64,000 nucleotides of DNA from Bradyrhizobium monzae (GCF_021458635.1 NZ_JAIRDQ010000002.1:744001-808000), one strand, 5' to 3'; positions 18,575 through 28,200 are shown, counted from the stretch's first letter. Made by a program: numbers and translations. The notes: generated by a model not told the origin, from the sequence alone.

Positions 18575-18739
18575 GCCGGCATCAAAGCGATGCGGACGCG
18601 CGTTGGCAAATTATCGATGGCTAGTAGGCCTGATCCGCAATTCGACACTGCGGGTCGTGGGTGTGGACAATCCGACGGTACAGGCTACGCGGCGAAGCGG
18701 CGCGCTAGAATTGAAACGGCGTGACTGAGACGGAGAGTT

Positions 18740-18800
18740 TGCCTGGCAAGCTCCCTGATCCAGTCAGCGTCATATCCACGATCGGCAAGTGCAAAGTTCG
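18740..18800 (-). mobile_element. IS5-type transposase remnant
   Basis: On the minus strand the frame reads FALADRGYDADWIREL, closely matching the conserved ADRGYDADWIR block of IS5-family DDE transposases. No start, catalytic remainder or terminal repeats were found in 18575-18872, so it is a fossil of an insertion. It abuts the 3' end of the AstE/AspA-like gene. Confidence is limited because only about 16 residues are diagnostic. Confidence 0.5.
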
Positions 18801-18872
18801 TTGTGGGCTTCTCAGTCGCCAGGAAAGGGAGGTCACAGGCGTTACATTCGTTCTGGAACGTGTTCGGGCGAA

Positions 18873-20048
18873 CTACTCGGGATAAGACTCCATGCCCTCC
18901 CGCGTCGGCTTCTCGAAAAGAATAAACAGCAGAGGATTGCCGGGCTCAGATGTCACGTCAGTACGCAGTGCAAAGACCTCCCCCGTGACGCTGCTCATGT
19001 ATTCGGCAACAATCTCGCCAAAGCTGTTGCGCTGTACAGCGACCTTCTGCCCAGGGTTGACCCTGTCGTGAAGCTTAACCAGAGGCTCGACGAAGCCGGC
19101 TTCGGTCGCAATAATCGGGAAGCCACTGTTGCCAATGAAAACAGTCACGTCCTTGCCGGTTTTGCCCATCGGGCCGGATACGATACCGTGGTGTTTGAGT
19201 ACGTTCATCGTACCCCCAACGAACAGATCGATCATATCAGGAGTGAGTACCCGACCGGGGCCGATCTCTGAGCAGAACGCCGGAATGCCCACGTCGATCA
19301 GAGCGTTATGGAGAACAACCGGATACACCGGATTATTGAAGATCTGGGTAACGGGAAAGAGTTCCAGCATCGCCTTGACCTCCGGAATATTCATATCGCC
19401 GAGATTGAAGGCACTGGCACTAAAGCCGGTTGCTCCGGTGTGGAAATCGATGGCGAAGTCGGCGTTCGGCCGCAGCAGACGATTGAACAGCAACCCCGCA
19501 TGTCGGCTGGTCGGGGTGGGGCCGTTTTCGTCTCCCGGCCATACTCGGTTCATGTCTATGAGGTCGGCACCCAACCCCACGTTGGGCCATCGCCGCTGCA
19601 TGCTTTCCAAGGCGGGGCGAGACACATCGGTGACCGCCATCACCGTGCCCGACATACTTTTGGGGTCGAGCTGGTTCATCACGGTCATGACCGTATGGAT
19701 CGAGCTCATCTCGTCGCCGTGCACACCACTGATCAGAAGGGCGCGCTTGCCTGGCCTTACCCCCTTCGCGACCACCACCGACACATTCCAGTGTTTGCCC
19801 GTAGGCATCTGCACGCCCTGAAAATAGAAGAGATGCTTCTGCCCGGGCTCAAGGTCGTTGACGTCCAGCGCGCTGATGACCTTCTTCCCCTGGATCACAT
19901 CGCCGGTATAGACGGTTCCCCCCGACGCAGCCGGCGCTTCGCCAGCAGCGTTAGCGTTGACAGCGAAGGCGGCCGAGGCTCCAGCGGTGGCGATAGATGC
20001 AATCAAGAAGTTGCGGCGATCGAGACCTTTTTCGGAATTGTCCGGCAT
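18873..20048 (-). CDS. Tat-exported succinylglutamate desuccinylase/aspartoacylase-family protein
   Basis: 391 residues. The Tat signal DRRNFLIASIATAGASAAFA starts near residue 10. The mature part belongs to the AstE/AspA zinc carboxypeptidase-like family: zinc ligands in GVHGDEMSS and later the FAIDFHTGATG block, with LIDMNRVWPGDE between. Relatives hydrolyse N-acyl amino acids; this exported version probably acts on an acylated amino acid or peptide in the periplasm. A strong AAAAAGGAG ribosome binding site lies before the ATG at 20048. It is flanked by a transposase remnant and is less G/C-biased than its neighbours, which suggests transfer. No transporter is adjacent. Confidence 0.85.
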   Translation of the reverse strand: MPDNSEKGLDRRNFLIASIATAGASAAFAVNANAAGEAPAASGGTVYTGDVIQGKKVISALDVNDLEPGQKHLFYFQGVQMPTGKHWNVSVVVAKGVRPGKRALLISGVHGDEMSSIHTVMTVMNQLDPKSMSGTVMAVTDVSRPALESMQRRWPNVGLGADLIDMNRVWPGDENGPTPTSRHAGLLFNRLLRPNADFAIDFHTGATGFSASAFNLGDMNIPEVKAMLELFPVTQIFNNPVYPVVLHNALIDVGIPAFCSEIGPGRVLTPDMIDLFVGGTMNVLKHHGIVSGPMGKTGKDVTVFIGNSGFPIIATEAGFVEPLVKLHDRVNPGQKVAVQRNSFGEIVAEYMSSVTGEVFALRTDVTSEPGNPLLFILFEKPTREGMESYPE

Positions 20049-20380
20049 GGTGTCAATTCTCCTTTTTTATGATGGTACGATCAGAGAATGAAACGCATAA
20101 TGGTCGCGACATCCGCGACTGCAGCGCACCGAGTCTGCTACTGATCTCATCAGGGTGCAAGATTGTTGCGCCGAGTAGTTGCCGCATCGACCTCCAGGGC
20201 CGGTGACGCGATTTTCATCCTGCCCGTTCACGCGGCTCAATCGTCCTTGGTCAAGTCTCTCACTGGTCCATAACGACATTTGCTGCGGTTGTGGACAGCG
20301 GCGCAAAGCCCCATCGCGGATGGCCGGGTTGGGGCGTACCGATCATGACATTCCAATCGGCACCGACTTGTTTGGTTCCG
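20049..20380. other. non-coding spacer between the AstE/AspA-like gene and the LuxR-type gene
   Basis: No convincing frame or RNA gene. It presumably holds the promoter of the leftward hydrolase gene. The minus strand between about 20280 and 20390 reads as NVMIGTPQPGHPRWGFAPL, which looks protein-like but lacks a start and could be a gene fragment. Confidence 0.4.
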
Positions 20381-21178
20381 CTATCGCAGCTTGCCGAGCC
20401 AGAGCGCCGTGAGCGCCGCGCGATTGCGTACGCCGAACTTGGCGTAGATCGACTTGACATGGAAGTGCGTGGTGTTCGGACTCTGCCCGAGCGTCTGCGC
20501 GATCTCCTTTTCGGTGCGCCCGTCGAGCAATGCGAGCAACACCCTGCGTTCAGCGGGTGTCAGGGCCGCGTTGGCGATGAGCAGGCCGTGGCTGAGCAGT
20601 TGTTGACGGTGAAACCATCTCAAGGCGCGCATCACGAAGCCGAGACGCTGGCCGTCCTGCGCAGTGAAGCGGGGTGCCTGCGCATCGCGGAATACGAACA
20701 GGCGAATCCGCAAATCGTCATTGAGCGCAATTCGCACGGAAATGCTGTCGGCGAAGCCGACGTCCAAATAGTGCCGCCGATAGTGTTCGCCCTCGAACCA
20801 TTCCGGCGGTAACGTTTCGAACAGCAGACGGACGCGGAACGGTTCATCGCCCGACATGGACAAGATCTGAGACAGGTCGACGTTGTCGGACCAAAGCTTA
20901 TCGTATTGCTTCTGCACGGATGCAGCCACCGCCGGTATTGGGTCCAGCACCCGGACGAGGCGCGGACGCCAGCCGAGCAAGGGATCCGCACGCTTCGGTG
21001 AAGGCAATCGCACGAGCACGCCCCATAGCACGTTGCGTGCCGACAACATGGTCCCTAGTGAGGCCAGCAGGTGTGTCAGTGCGGCGTCGCTGTCGCCGAC
21101 GGAGAACTCGGCCAGCCGATCCCAGAGTGCATAGACTTCTTGATTTTGCGGATCGATGGGATCCGTGGATGGATGCAT
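20381..21178 (-). CDS. LuxR-type transcriptional regulator
   Basis: 265 residues from the ATG at 21178 (MHPSTDPIDPQNQEVYALWD). The C-terminal 60 residues form a LuxR/GerE helix-turn-helix: LTPAERRVLLALLDGRTEKEI, then QSPNTTHFHVKSIYAKFGV with NRAALTALWL. The N-terminal 200 residues are unclassified; they lack the aspartate pocket of receivers and the autoinducer-binding consensus I can recognise. An in-frame start at 21247 would add 23 residues, but the shorter form has GGGA upstream. It is divergent from the next regulator across about 200 bases, so the two may share a control region. Confidence 0.85.
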   Translation of the reverse strand: MHPSTDPIDPQNQEVYALWDRLAEFSVGDSDAALTHLLASLGTMLSARNVLWGVLVRLPSPKRADPLLGWRPRLVRVLDPIPAVAASVQKQYDKLWSDNVDLSQILSMSGDEPFRVRLLFETLPPEWFEGEHYRRHYLDVGFADSISVRIALNDDLRIRLFVFRDAQAPRFTAQDGQRLGFVMRALRWFHRQQLLSHGLLIANAALTPAERRVLLALLDGRTEKEIAQTLGQSPNTTHFHVKSIYAKFGVRNRAALTALWLGKLR

Positions 21179-21381
21179 GTCATTCCCAACGCGTGTGCAG
21201 AGGCTACCGACCTCAGAAGTCCCCCGCCGACCTGCGCGGGCATACATAAAGGACAGCGAACCACCTTTCTAGGTAGTAGTCAGACCCGTCAAGTGGCGCG
21301 ATATTCGGCAGGGGGTGCTGGGAAGACGGGTCCTCTCGCGACCCGGCGACCGGTGAGGCCCCTCCTTCAAGCGAGGGTGCC

Positions 21382-22536
21382 GTGATCGGTTTGGATGGCG
21401 TTTCCGCCCAGGCATTGTCCGACGTGATCGGCGCGGTCTACGACTGCGCGCTCAACCCACAGCTCTGGGCGGCCACCTGCCGCAAGATCGCCGATCTCTG
21501 CGAGAGCACGGCGGGCGGCATTTGCGTGCACGACATGCGGCATGTGCAGAACGACCAGCTGTTCGTGTTCGGTTACGAGCAGACCTTCCTGGAAAAGCTC
21601 GGCACGAATTACGCCCAAACGCCGATGGCCGCGGCCGACGTCGTCGCGGACGTCGGCCAGGTCAACGCGCTGTCGATGAACGATCCCGACGAGCTGCTCG
21701 AAAGCCGGTTCTACCGGGAAGTTCTCCAGCCCTACGGACTTCAGGACATCATCTGGTTTCCGGCCTTGCGGACCGGTGCCCGCATGGCCTCGATGCATGC
21801 CTCCCGCACCGAGAAGGCGCCGCGCTATCAGCAGCTCGATGTCAATCTGTTCAAACTGCTGTCTCCGCATGTCTGCCGCACGCTGACCATCTCCGATGCA
21901 CTCGATCTCAGAACTTTGAGATCGGAAATCCTGGAGAAGACGTTCGACATGTTGGCCGTTGGCGTATTCCTCACGTCCCGTGACGGTCGCGTTGTCTACA
22001 TGAACGAAGTTGCCGAGCGCCAGATCAAGACCGGCAACGCCGTTCGCATCGTAGGCAACCGGATCTTTCCGGTCGATTTGGCGGCGCGCGCCGCTCTCGC
22101 CAAGGCGATCGACGAAGCGTCCGGCATTGACGCGGATTTGAGCGGACAGTCGCTGGCCATCCCCGATATCGACGGCGCCGGCTACATCGCAACGCTGCTG
22201 CCCGTGGATCGCGGCCAGCGCAGCGGAATTCTCGCCCCGTTTGCCGCATCCGTCGCCGTCTTCATGAAGGATCCGGCCGAAGCACCGATGATGCCCGGCG
22301 AGGCCTTTGCCAGGCTCTACAAGCTGACCGGAGGCGAGCTCCGCGTGCTGATGACGCTTGCCCAGGGCCTCGGCGCCAAGGAAACGGCCGACATGCTCGG
22401 CATCGGTGAACCGACGGTACGCTCACACTTGCAGCGAATCTTTTCCAAGACGAATACGACTCGGCAGGCCGATCTGTTGCGCCTGCTCCAGAGCTCCACG
22501 CCACCGCTTTTGTCGGCACAAAGCGCGGTCGGTTAA
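21382..22536 (+). CDS. LuxR-type regulator with PAS-like sensory domain
   Basis: 384 residues from a GTG. The N-terminal domain (ALSDVIGAVYDCALNPQLW) matches a family of LuxR regulators with an uncharacterised helical sensor. A middle PAS-like segment is visible in DMLAVGVFLTSRDGRVVYMNEVAERQI, presented here as one block for orientation. The C-terminal helix-turn-helix has LTGGELRVLMTLAQGLGAKE and IGEPTVRSHLQRIFSKTNT. It is divergent from the previous LuxR gene and followed on the same strand by five very small genes, which it might control; that is inference from position. Confidence 0.87.
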   Translation: MIGLDGVSAQALSDVIGAVYDCALNPQLWAATCRKIADLCESTAGGICVHDMRHVQNDQLFVFGYEQTFLEKLGTNYAQTPMAAADVVADVGQVNALSMNDPDELLESRFYREVLQPYGLQDIIWFPALRTGARMASMHASRTEKAPRYQQLDVNLFKLLSPHVCRTLTISDALDLRTLRSEILEKTFDMLAVGVFLTSRDGRVVYMNEVAERQIKTGNAVRIVGNRIFPVDLAARAALAKAIDEASGIDADLSGQSLAIPDIDGAGYIATLLPVDRGQRSGILAPFAASVAVFMKDPAEAPMMPGEAFARLYKLTGGELRVLMTLAQGLGAKETADMLGIGEPTVRSHLQRIFSKTNTTRQADLLRLLQSSTPPLLSAQSAVG

Positions 22537-22726
22537 TCCATCATCCGAGAAACGGCCAGATCGTCACGACATGCCCGCGCAAGCTGCTGGCGCGGCGCTG
22601 CGCATTGCCCGGCGAGAGACTTCAGACATGAAAATCCGTGCCGCAGCAGCCGCGCCTCATTGGTTCCGATGATGCGGCAATGCGGGAAGACTGGTGTTGT
22701 CGCGTCACGACAACAGGAGAATGACG

Positions 22727-22912
22727 ATGACCAAGACGACAGGCCGGCGCCGCCTCGAGACGCCCGACGACCGAGCGGACTCCAGGCGATGGCAGCTCGT
22801 ATCCTCCTTCTTTCTGGTCGGGCTGGTCGTCCTGGCGATCTTCACACAGAAGCAGCTCCCCGATGACCCAATCCGTCCCACTGGCCCGCTGCCGGCGGTC
22901 GACATTCCCTGA
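22727..22912 (+). CDS. small membrane protein, hypothetical (61 aa)
   Basis: An AGGAGA ribosome binding site at 22715-22720 lies 6 bases ahead of the ATG at 22727 (another ATG at 22721 is too close). The product starts MTKTTGRRRLETPDDRAD, has one hydrophobic span (LVSSFFLVGLVVLAIFT) and a short polar Pro-rich end. It is a probable single-pass inner-membrane protein with a basic cytoplasmic N-terminus, first of a run of small genes. Confidence 0.65.
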   Translation: MTKTTGRRRLETPDDRADSRRWQLVSSFFLVGLVVLAIFTQKQLPDDPIRPTGPLPAVDIP

Positions 22913-22971
22913 GCGAGGCACGTTGGCGCATCGTTTGCATCAATCTGATTCTTATTTGCATTGGACGTTTC

Positions 22972-23139
22972 ATGATTCAGACCGCGAGCGATCAAGCATT
23001 TCTGCTCATTTCGATTTCAGTTTGCCTCGGCGCCTGTTTCGTCCGGGCGTTCCGGGAATTCGAGGAGGCTCGCCGGGGATGGCAGCAAAACCGCGAGTTC
23101 ATGCACGAAGCGCGACGCTCCGTGAAGCCCGGCCACTAG
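22972..23139 (+). CDS. small membrane protein, hypothetical (55 aa)
   Basis: The ATG at 22972 begins MIQTASDQAFLLISISVCLG, an N-terminal hydrophobic segment with two Cys, followed by the charged helix FREFEEARRGWQQNREFMHE and the end ARRSVKPGH. No good ribosome binding site is visible. The layout, anchor then amphipathic helix, repeats in neighbouring small genes. Confidence 0.5.
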   Translation: MIQTASDQAFLLISISVCLGACFVRAFREFEEARRGWQQNREFMHEARRSVKPGH

Positions 23140-23158
23140 GCGACCTCCGGAGATCATC

Positions 23159-23329
23159 ATGCGAGCCCTCGCTGCTGCCGCCCTCGCGAACGCTTTCGTT
23201 CGCATATTCCCTGCCTCGTCGCTGCGGGCAAGATTTCTGAAGCAGCTCGCGATGTTCTGCGGCGCCATCCTGTTCGTGTGGCTGTTGACGCTGACTTGCG
23301 GGCTCGATCTGAGCGCCGGCCTGTTCTGA
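23159..23329 (+). CDS. small membrane protein, hypothetical (56 aa)
   Basis: CGGAGA lies 5 to 7 bases before the ATG at 23159. The product is MRALAAAALANAFVRIFP, a basic linker SLRARFLKQLA, then one membrane segment MFCGAILFVWLLTLTCGL and a short end. It lies 19 bases after the preceding small gene and 16 before the next, consistent with one transcript. Confidence 0.55.
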   Translation: MRALAAAALANAFVRIFPASSLRARFLKQLAMFCGAILFVWLLTLTCGLDLSAGLF

Positions 23330-23345
23330 CCGATCGGGTTCGAAC

Positions 23346-23576
23346 ATGAGCATCATGCGGTATTCTTCCGAGGCCGCCTCTCCCGTTTCAGACCGTGGCG
23401 TCGAACCGAAGGCGCGAGGCCTTGTCGCTTTCATCATGTCCGCGCTGCATGCGTCGCGACGCCGCCAGGCGCGTCGCGTCATGCGCCAGTACGAGCACCT
23501 GCTCACAAGCAAACCCAAACCGAATTCCGGAGAACGCGAATGGTCGTTACGAACGGGGCGGCACGAACGGGATTGA
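23346..23576 (+). CDS. small basic protein, hypothetical (76 aa)
   Basis: The ATG at 23346 gives MSIMRYSSEAASPVSD and then a basic helix, LVAFIMSALHASRRRQARR followed by VMRQYEHLLTSKPKP. The SALHASRRRQARRV...QYEHLL pattern recalls DUF1127-like small rhizobial proteins but is not a clear match. It ends inside the next gene (37-base overlap). Confidence 0.55.
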   Translation: MSIMRYSSEAASPVSDRGVEPKARGLVAFIMSALHASRRRQARRVMRQYEHLLTSKPKPNSGEREWSLRTGRHERD

Positions 23577-23734
23577 CGACCCGATCCCGGGCCCAGGACG
23601 AGATGGGCTGGCTTCTGGCAGTCGCCGCCGCGTTTCTCCTCGTGCACGTCGTCGCCTGGAACATCTGCGGACGTGCTTCGGGATCTGAGCCCGCGAAATC
23701 CTCGCCTGAGACGATCTGCCTGTCGTGCGATTAG
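23540..23734 (+). CDS. small membrane protein, hypothetical (64 aa)
   Basis: CCGGAGAA precedes the ATG at 23540 at 7 bases. The product begins MVVTNGAARTGLTTRSRAQD, has one membrane segment WLLAVAAAFLLVHVVAWNI and a Cys-containing end (CGRASG...ETICLSCD with CxxC at the C-terminus). It overlaps the previous gene and is the last gene before the convergent CHAT operon, 100 bases away. Confidence 0.55.
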   Translation: MVVTNGAARTGLTTRSRAQDEMGWLLAVAAAFLLVHVVAWNICGRASGSEPAKSSPETICLSCD

Positions 23735-23834
23735 TTGAACGGGCAAAACAGCAACACGTTGCCACGGTGACAGTTCATTTGCGTCGCCAATCGGAGGATT
23801 TGGGCCATGGCGCTGCCGCGCTTGCGCGCCGCCG

Positions 23835-24599
23835 CTATCCGAGCAAACCCTTCAGGCCGGCATAGATGGAGCCCACGGCCGTCGCGGCGACCCCGACCAG
23901 CGGGCCGACGGTCTGCATCAGGTCCTGAATCAAACGGGCGCGGCGGCGGAGCTGCTCCTCCCCAACATGCTGCCCGAGCAGGCGCGCCATCCTGAAGGCG
24001 AAAGCGTTGGGTTTCCCGCCCTGGCCCAAAACGCGCGGCAAGACCTGGAAGATGACGACTCCCAATATGTTTCCGGAAACGAAGGCGAGCAGGATGCTCG
24101 CACCGTATTCGAACACTTCGCGCCACTCGATCCACACCGTCGGAAGGATCGGAACGCCATCGTGGATGCCGGTGACCGTCAGCATTGCCTGGATGCTGAC
24201 GCTGGCGAGCAGCAACGCCAGCACGAACGCCCCCAATGCCGAGACCCGATGCAGAGGATAGGCAGCGAACCCGAACAGCAGCGGGACAACGATCGAGGCG
24301 ATCCGGAGCGGGATTGGAGAGAGGTTGAAGGTGATGGTGACCAGGAAATGGGTGATCGTCAGCAGGACGGCCGGAATGAACACGTAGAGAAGGACATGCG
24401 TCCCGAAATAGCGCAGCGGATTCTTGTGCCGCTCGAGCCGGACATTGACCCGGTCGAGGTCGCGCCTGAGCTTGTCGAGATCGGCAACGATCTCTTCGAT
24501 CTCGATGAGCGTCGGCCGCACCACACGCAAGTCGCGCGAGCAGTGCTTGCACGCGATGGCTTCGTCCTTGATCGTCTCGGCGCAGAACGGACACTCCAT
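23835..24599 (-). CDS. zinc-ribbon membrane protein, last gene of the CHAT operon (254 aa)
   Basis: The N-terminus is a rubredoxin-like zinc ribbon, MECPFCAETIKDEAIACKHC, followed by a charged coiled coil (IEEIVADLDKLRRDLDRVN). Then come about five membrane segments, including HVLLYVFIPAVLLTITHFL, IVVPLLFGFAAYPL, ALGAFVLALLLASVSIQA, FEYGASILLAFVSGNILGV and, at the end, LVGVAATAVGSIYAGLKG. It would sit in the inner membrane with its ribbon and coiled coil in the cytoplasm. It begins two bases after the preceding zinc-ribbon gene, so the two products may be related or interact through the same N-terminal module. No function is known. Confidence 0.82.
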   Translation of the reverse strand: MECPFCAETIKDEAIACKHCSRDLRVVRPTLIEIEEIVADLDKLRRDLDRVNVRLERHKNPLRYFGTHVLLYVFIPAVLLTITHFLVTITFNLSPIPLRIASIVVPLLFGFAAYPLHRVSALGAFVLALLLASVSIQAMLTVTGIHDGVPILPTVWIEWREVFEYGASILLAFVSGNILGVVIFQVLPRVLGQGGKPNAFAFRMARLLGQHVGEEQLRRRARLIQDLMQTVGPLVGVAATAVGSIYAGLKGLLG

Positions 24600-24601
24600 C
24601 G

Positions 24602-24796
24602 TCAGCGCGACTTCCTGCGTTGCATGATGGCTTCGACCTCGTTTCTGGCCCGCGTCAGCTCATCGCGCAGCTGGTCCCGCTTGCGCAGGAGATCGTCGCG
24701 CTCCGCAATCAGCGTCGCGGGCACGGCGATGTCGCGCGCACAGGATGCGCACACCAGCGCGTGATCCGCACTCTCGGCCTGGCAGTAAGGACACAT
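24602..24796 (-). CDS. small zinc-ribbon/coiled-coil protein (64 aa)
   Basis: MCPYCQAESADHALVCASC forms a two-CxxC zinc ribbon, then LIAERDDLLRKRDQLRDEL is a heptad-like coiled coil with a basic end (MQRRKSR). Its N-terminal module mirrors that of the following membrane protein, as if it were a soluble half of it. The ATG at 24796 overlaps the stop of the upstream gene (TGATG); a GTG three bases earlier is possible. It is cytoplasmic and its function is unknown. Confidence 0.78.
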   Translation of the reverse strand: MCPYCQAESADHALVCASCARDIAVPATLIAERDDLLRKRDQLRDELTRARNEVEAIMQRRKSR

Positions 24797-25242
24797 CACC
24801 TGGGTGCGACCTTGAGGGTAAAAACGGCCGTGCCAGGCCGCCCATCGCTGTCCTTGACGTCGACCCGCACGGTGTAATCGCCCGGCGGCAGTTCGGCGTC
24901 CTGTATGTTGATGCCGTCGGCCTGGATAAACGGTTTGACTCGCGCCGTCAGATCGACGTTCGGCGTCCTCAGAAACATCACCTTGACCGAATCCGGATCA
25001 ATCTTGGCTCCGCCAAAGGAATCGAACTTCAAGACCAGGTGCAATGGCGAGCTGACCGAGTCACTCGGCGAAACAAATTCGACCTTCGGTCCGCGCAAGA
25101 TGCCGCGTCGATCGGCAGCGACCGCGCCCTTCGGGGGCGGCAACTTCGCTTCCTCTTCCGTGATCAATTGTGTTGCCGCTCTCGCAGCTCCCGAAAACAG
25201 GAGGCCTGCCGCGATCAGCGCCGGCAAGAAATTCCGCTTCAT
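24796..25242 (-). CDS. small exported beta-sandwich protein of the CHAT operon (148 aa)
   Basis: A Sec signal peptide (MKRNFLPALIAAGLLFSGA, cleavage near ARA-AT) is followed by a Pro-rich linker and an Ig/cadherin-like beta domain: VEFVSPSDSVSSPLHLVLKF, KIDPDSVKVMFLRTPN and PPGDYTVRVDVKDSDGRPG. The GDYTVRVDVKDSDG stretch is typical of calcium-stabilised or fibronectin-like folds. I prefer the ATG at 25242; AGGAGG lies about 12 bases upstream, and an earlier GTG sits on that site. It lies 27 bases after the CHAT gene and probably acts with it in the periplasm. Confidence 0.8.
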   Translation of the reverse strand: MKRNFLPALIAAGLLFSGAARAATQLITEEEAKLPPPKGAVAADRRGILRGPKVEFVSPSDSVSSPLHLVLKFDSFGGAKIDPDSVKVMFLRTPNVDLTARVKPFIQADGINIQDAELPPGDYTVRVDVKDSDGRPGTAVFTLKVAPR

Positions 25243-25269
25243 TTCAATTCCACCCCTCCTCACCTGCCG

Positions 25270-28200
25270 TCAACGCACGCCGCCATCGCCAATGATTGTG
25301 TACGGCGCCCAGAACAGCGGATGTGCATAGGCAAACTCGGTCTTGCCCTCGCCGTTCAGGTAACCGGGACCGTCGACCAGGGCCATCATCGCCTGCCGCA
25401 GCGCTTCGCTCCGCGACAGTTTTGGATCGTCCGCCTGCCGCTTGAACAGATCGGTTACCAGCTGCCGCGCGGATTGCGAATGCACCGACCAGTTCGTCAC
25501 CAGCAGCGCGCGCGTTCCGGCGTAGAAGAAGGCACGACCAAGTCCGGACGCGGCCTCCGCGCCGGCACCGGCGCCGGCACCGGTGTTGCAAGCCGACAGG
25601 ATGACCCAGTCGGCGTCGAGCTTGAGGCCGAGAATCTCCTCCATGGTCAGGAGGCCGTCGCCGCCTTCGCCCGTCACCGTTGGCGATGACAGTGCGAGCG
25701 CCGGCTGTGTCAAACCGTTGAGCTCGCCCGGAACAAGGCCGTGCGTGGCAAATGCGAGGATCTTGAAGCCGGAGAGGTTCATCGTCTTGACCGCGCTCTC
25801 GGTCGCGCTCTTGCCGAGGAACAGCACCTTTGAGGGATCGGCCTGCAGCGCCAGCGCGATCGATTTGAGTTCGTCGGCCGTATCGGGAAGGCGCGGCAGG
25901 AGACCGAGTTCGGCGCTGTCGACGCCGTCGAGCTTCGGGCTGTTGCGACGCTTCAGCGGCATGCCGCGCGTGACGTTGCCACCGACATCGGCCACCTGCA
26001 CCTTTTCGCCGGCGCCTTCCGCCTCGCTCTCCTGGTCCTTGTTGAAATAGGGATCGCCAAACGCCACGAGATCGCCGCGGCCGGGCTTGCCGGGCGGCAA
26101 CTGCCGAAGCGTGCGCAAGGCCGCGGCCGACGGCACGGTCGAGACGGCGTGGGTTCGCGCCAGCCATGGCACGTTCCGATAGCCGACGAAGAGCGGATCT
26201 TCGTCCGCGGCCACCTCGGCCGGCGCCGTCGGCAGCAGGGACAGCGGCAGCAGGCCAAGCGCGCCATTCGTGACCACGATCAAATTCCTGGCCGGCTTCC
26301 AGCCACTCTCGACCGGCTTCAGCAACAGCTCGTAGAGCTCGTAACCAAGCTTGAGATCAAACGGCGGAATGTCCGAGATCATCGCAGCCTGCGGCTCGAG
26401 CGCCTCGCGCAGCTTGCGGATCTTCGTCTCGACGTCGCCGATGCTGGCCTTGACCGCCGCGAATGCCACCGGCCCCGACTTCGGCACGGCCCAGACGAAG
26501 CTGCCGTACTGACCGAAGTAGAATGACAGCATGGCCTCGTTGTCGGCCAGCGTCGCACGGATCTCTGCGACGCTCGGCGGCTTGGGCGAGACGAGATCGG
26601 CGTAGGTCGGAAATCGCCGGTTGATCTCCTGCCGTGCCTTGTCGCGCTCGCTACGCATGGACGCGATCGATGCCTGGATCTGCTGAACGCCCTTTTCGTC
26701 GCGATCCGCAGAGGGAATCGCCAGCACATTGTTCAGTGTGCCGAGCTGGGCGTTGACCTGCTTGGTGAGGTCCTGCTGCTTGCGCACGAGCTCGGCCAGC
26801 GCGGGATCCTTCGCCGCCGCACGCGCGCTGGAGGCGGCCAGCGCCTGCTGCACGGAGCGGCCGCGGATCGCGTCGGCCAGACCGAACGTCTCCTCGCCGA
26901 TGCCGCTTCCGGTGCCTTCGGCCCGCGCGAGCAGCAGAAGGTAGCTCTCGACGATGTTCTGGAGCCGCTGGCTGCGCGCGGCCACGACGGTCGTGTTCTC
27001 GTCGTCGGCGTTCTCGTTTGCGTTCGCCATCATGATCGGAATGGCGGCCTTGAACTCCCGGATCGCGTCGGCATCGCGCCGCGCGCGCATCAATCCGATC
27101 GCCAGCGTGCCGCGCGCCGACGCCGCATCGAAATGGTTCTCGCCGACCCGCCCGACCTGCTTCTTGACCAGCTGCTCCGCGGCGGCGATGCCGGCGTCGA
27201 GCTGCCCGGAATTGTAGAGCGCGAGAATGCGCGCCGGATTGAGCTCGATGACCTGGCGGCGCTGCGGATCCCAATTGGCGACCGCCTTGTCGATCCGCGC
27301 AAACATGTCGTTGGCCTCGGCATTCTTGCGCTGCAGGTTCAGGATGCCGGCGACCTGCGAAAGCAGCTGCACGGTCGATTGCGAGTCCTCGGGCACGCCA
27401 ACCGTCTTGTTGATCTCGAGCGCGACGCGGCCGAGCTGCTCGGCTTCGTCGTAACGGCCCTGGTCGACCAGAATGCCGGCCAATCCCATCACATAGCGCG
27501 GCGTCACCGGATTGTACTTGCCGGTGTCCTTCAGACGCGACAGCAGCGCCCGGCGCGCGTCGACCTCGGCTTCGGCGAGCCTGCCCTGCCGCGCCTTCAT
27601 GCGCGCCTGATTCAGGATGCTGCTGTCGACCGCCTGCAACAGAAGGGTTTCGGCCGGCGGATTGTCGCCCTCCAGAACCCCCTTGTTGCCAGCGCGCTTG
27701 CGCACCTCCGCGGTGCGATAAGCAGCCTCGGCCTCGGCGAACTGCCCGCGCGCCTCGAAGATCTGGCCGCGCGAAATCTCGATCTCGCCCTCCCAGTTCT
27801 GGCCGAGCCGGGCATAGGAGGCGCGCCAGCCCGGAAGTCCGCTGGTGCGTGCCTCCTGGATCGCGGTCAGACTCCGGCGCAGATAAGCTTCGGCCTGTGG
27901 GATGTCGCCCATCTGGATCAGGATGGCGGCAATCGAGCGATTGGCGCCAAACTGAAATCCCTTGGCAGTCGGCGTGCCGGCAAAGTCGCGCAGCATCTTC
28001 TGGAGGATTTCGAACGCGCGCTTGGGATCGCCCGCAGTCGCATATTGGAACGACTGGAGCTGCATCATCCGCGCCATCATGTTCGGGCTGGCGGCGCCGC
28101 GCCCGGTCTCCACGGCCTTGTTGGCATCGGCAGTGGCGTCGGCGAGGCGGCCGAGCTGGGCGCGCGCGTTGGCGCGGTCAAAGTAGAATTGCGCGAGATC

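Noticed and set aside
19308-20072. A plus-strand frame opposite the AstE/AspA-like gene
   Set aside because: The minus strand has a Tat signal, zinc-site motifs and a strong ribosome binding site.
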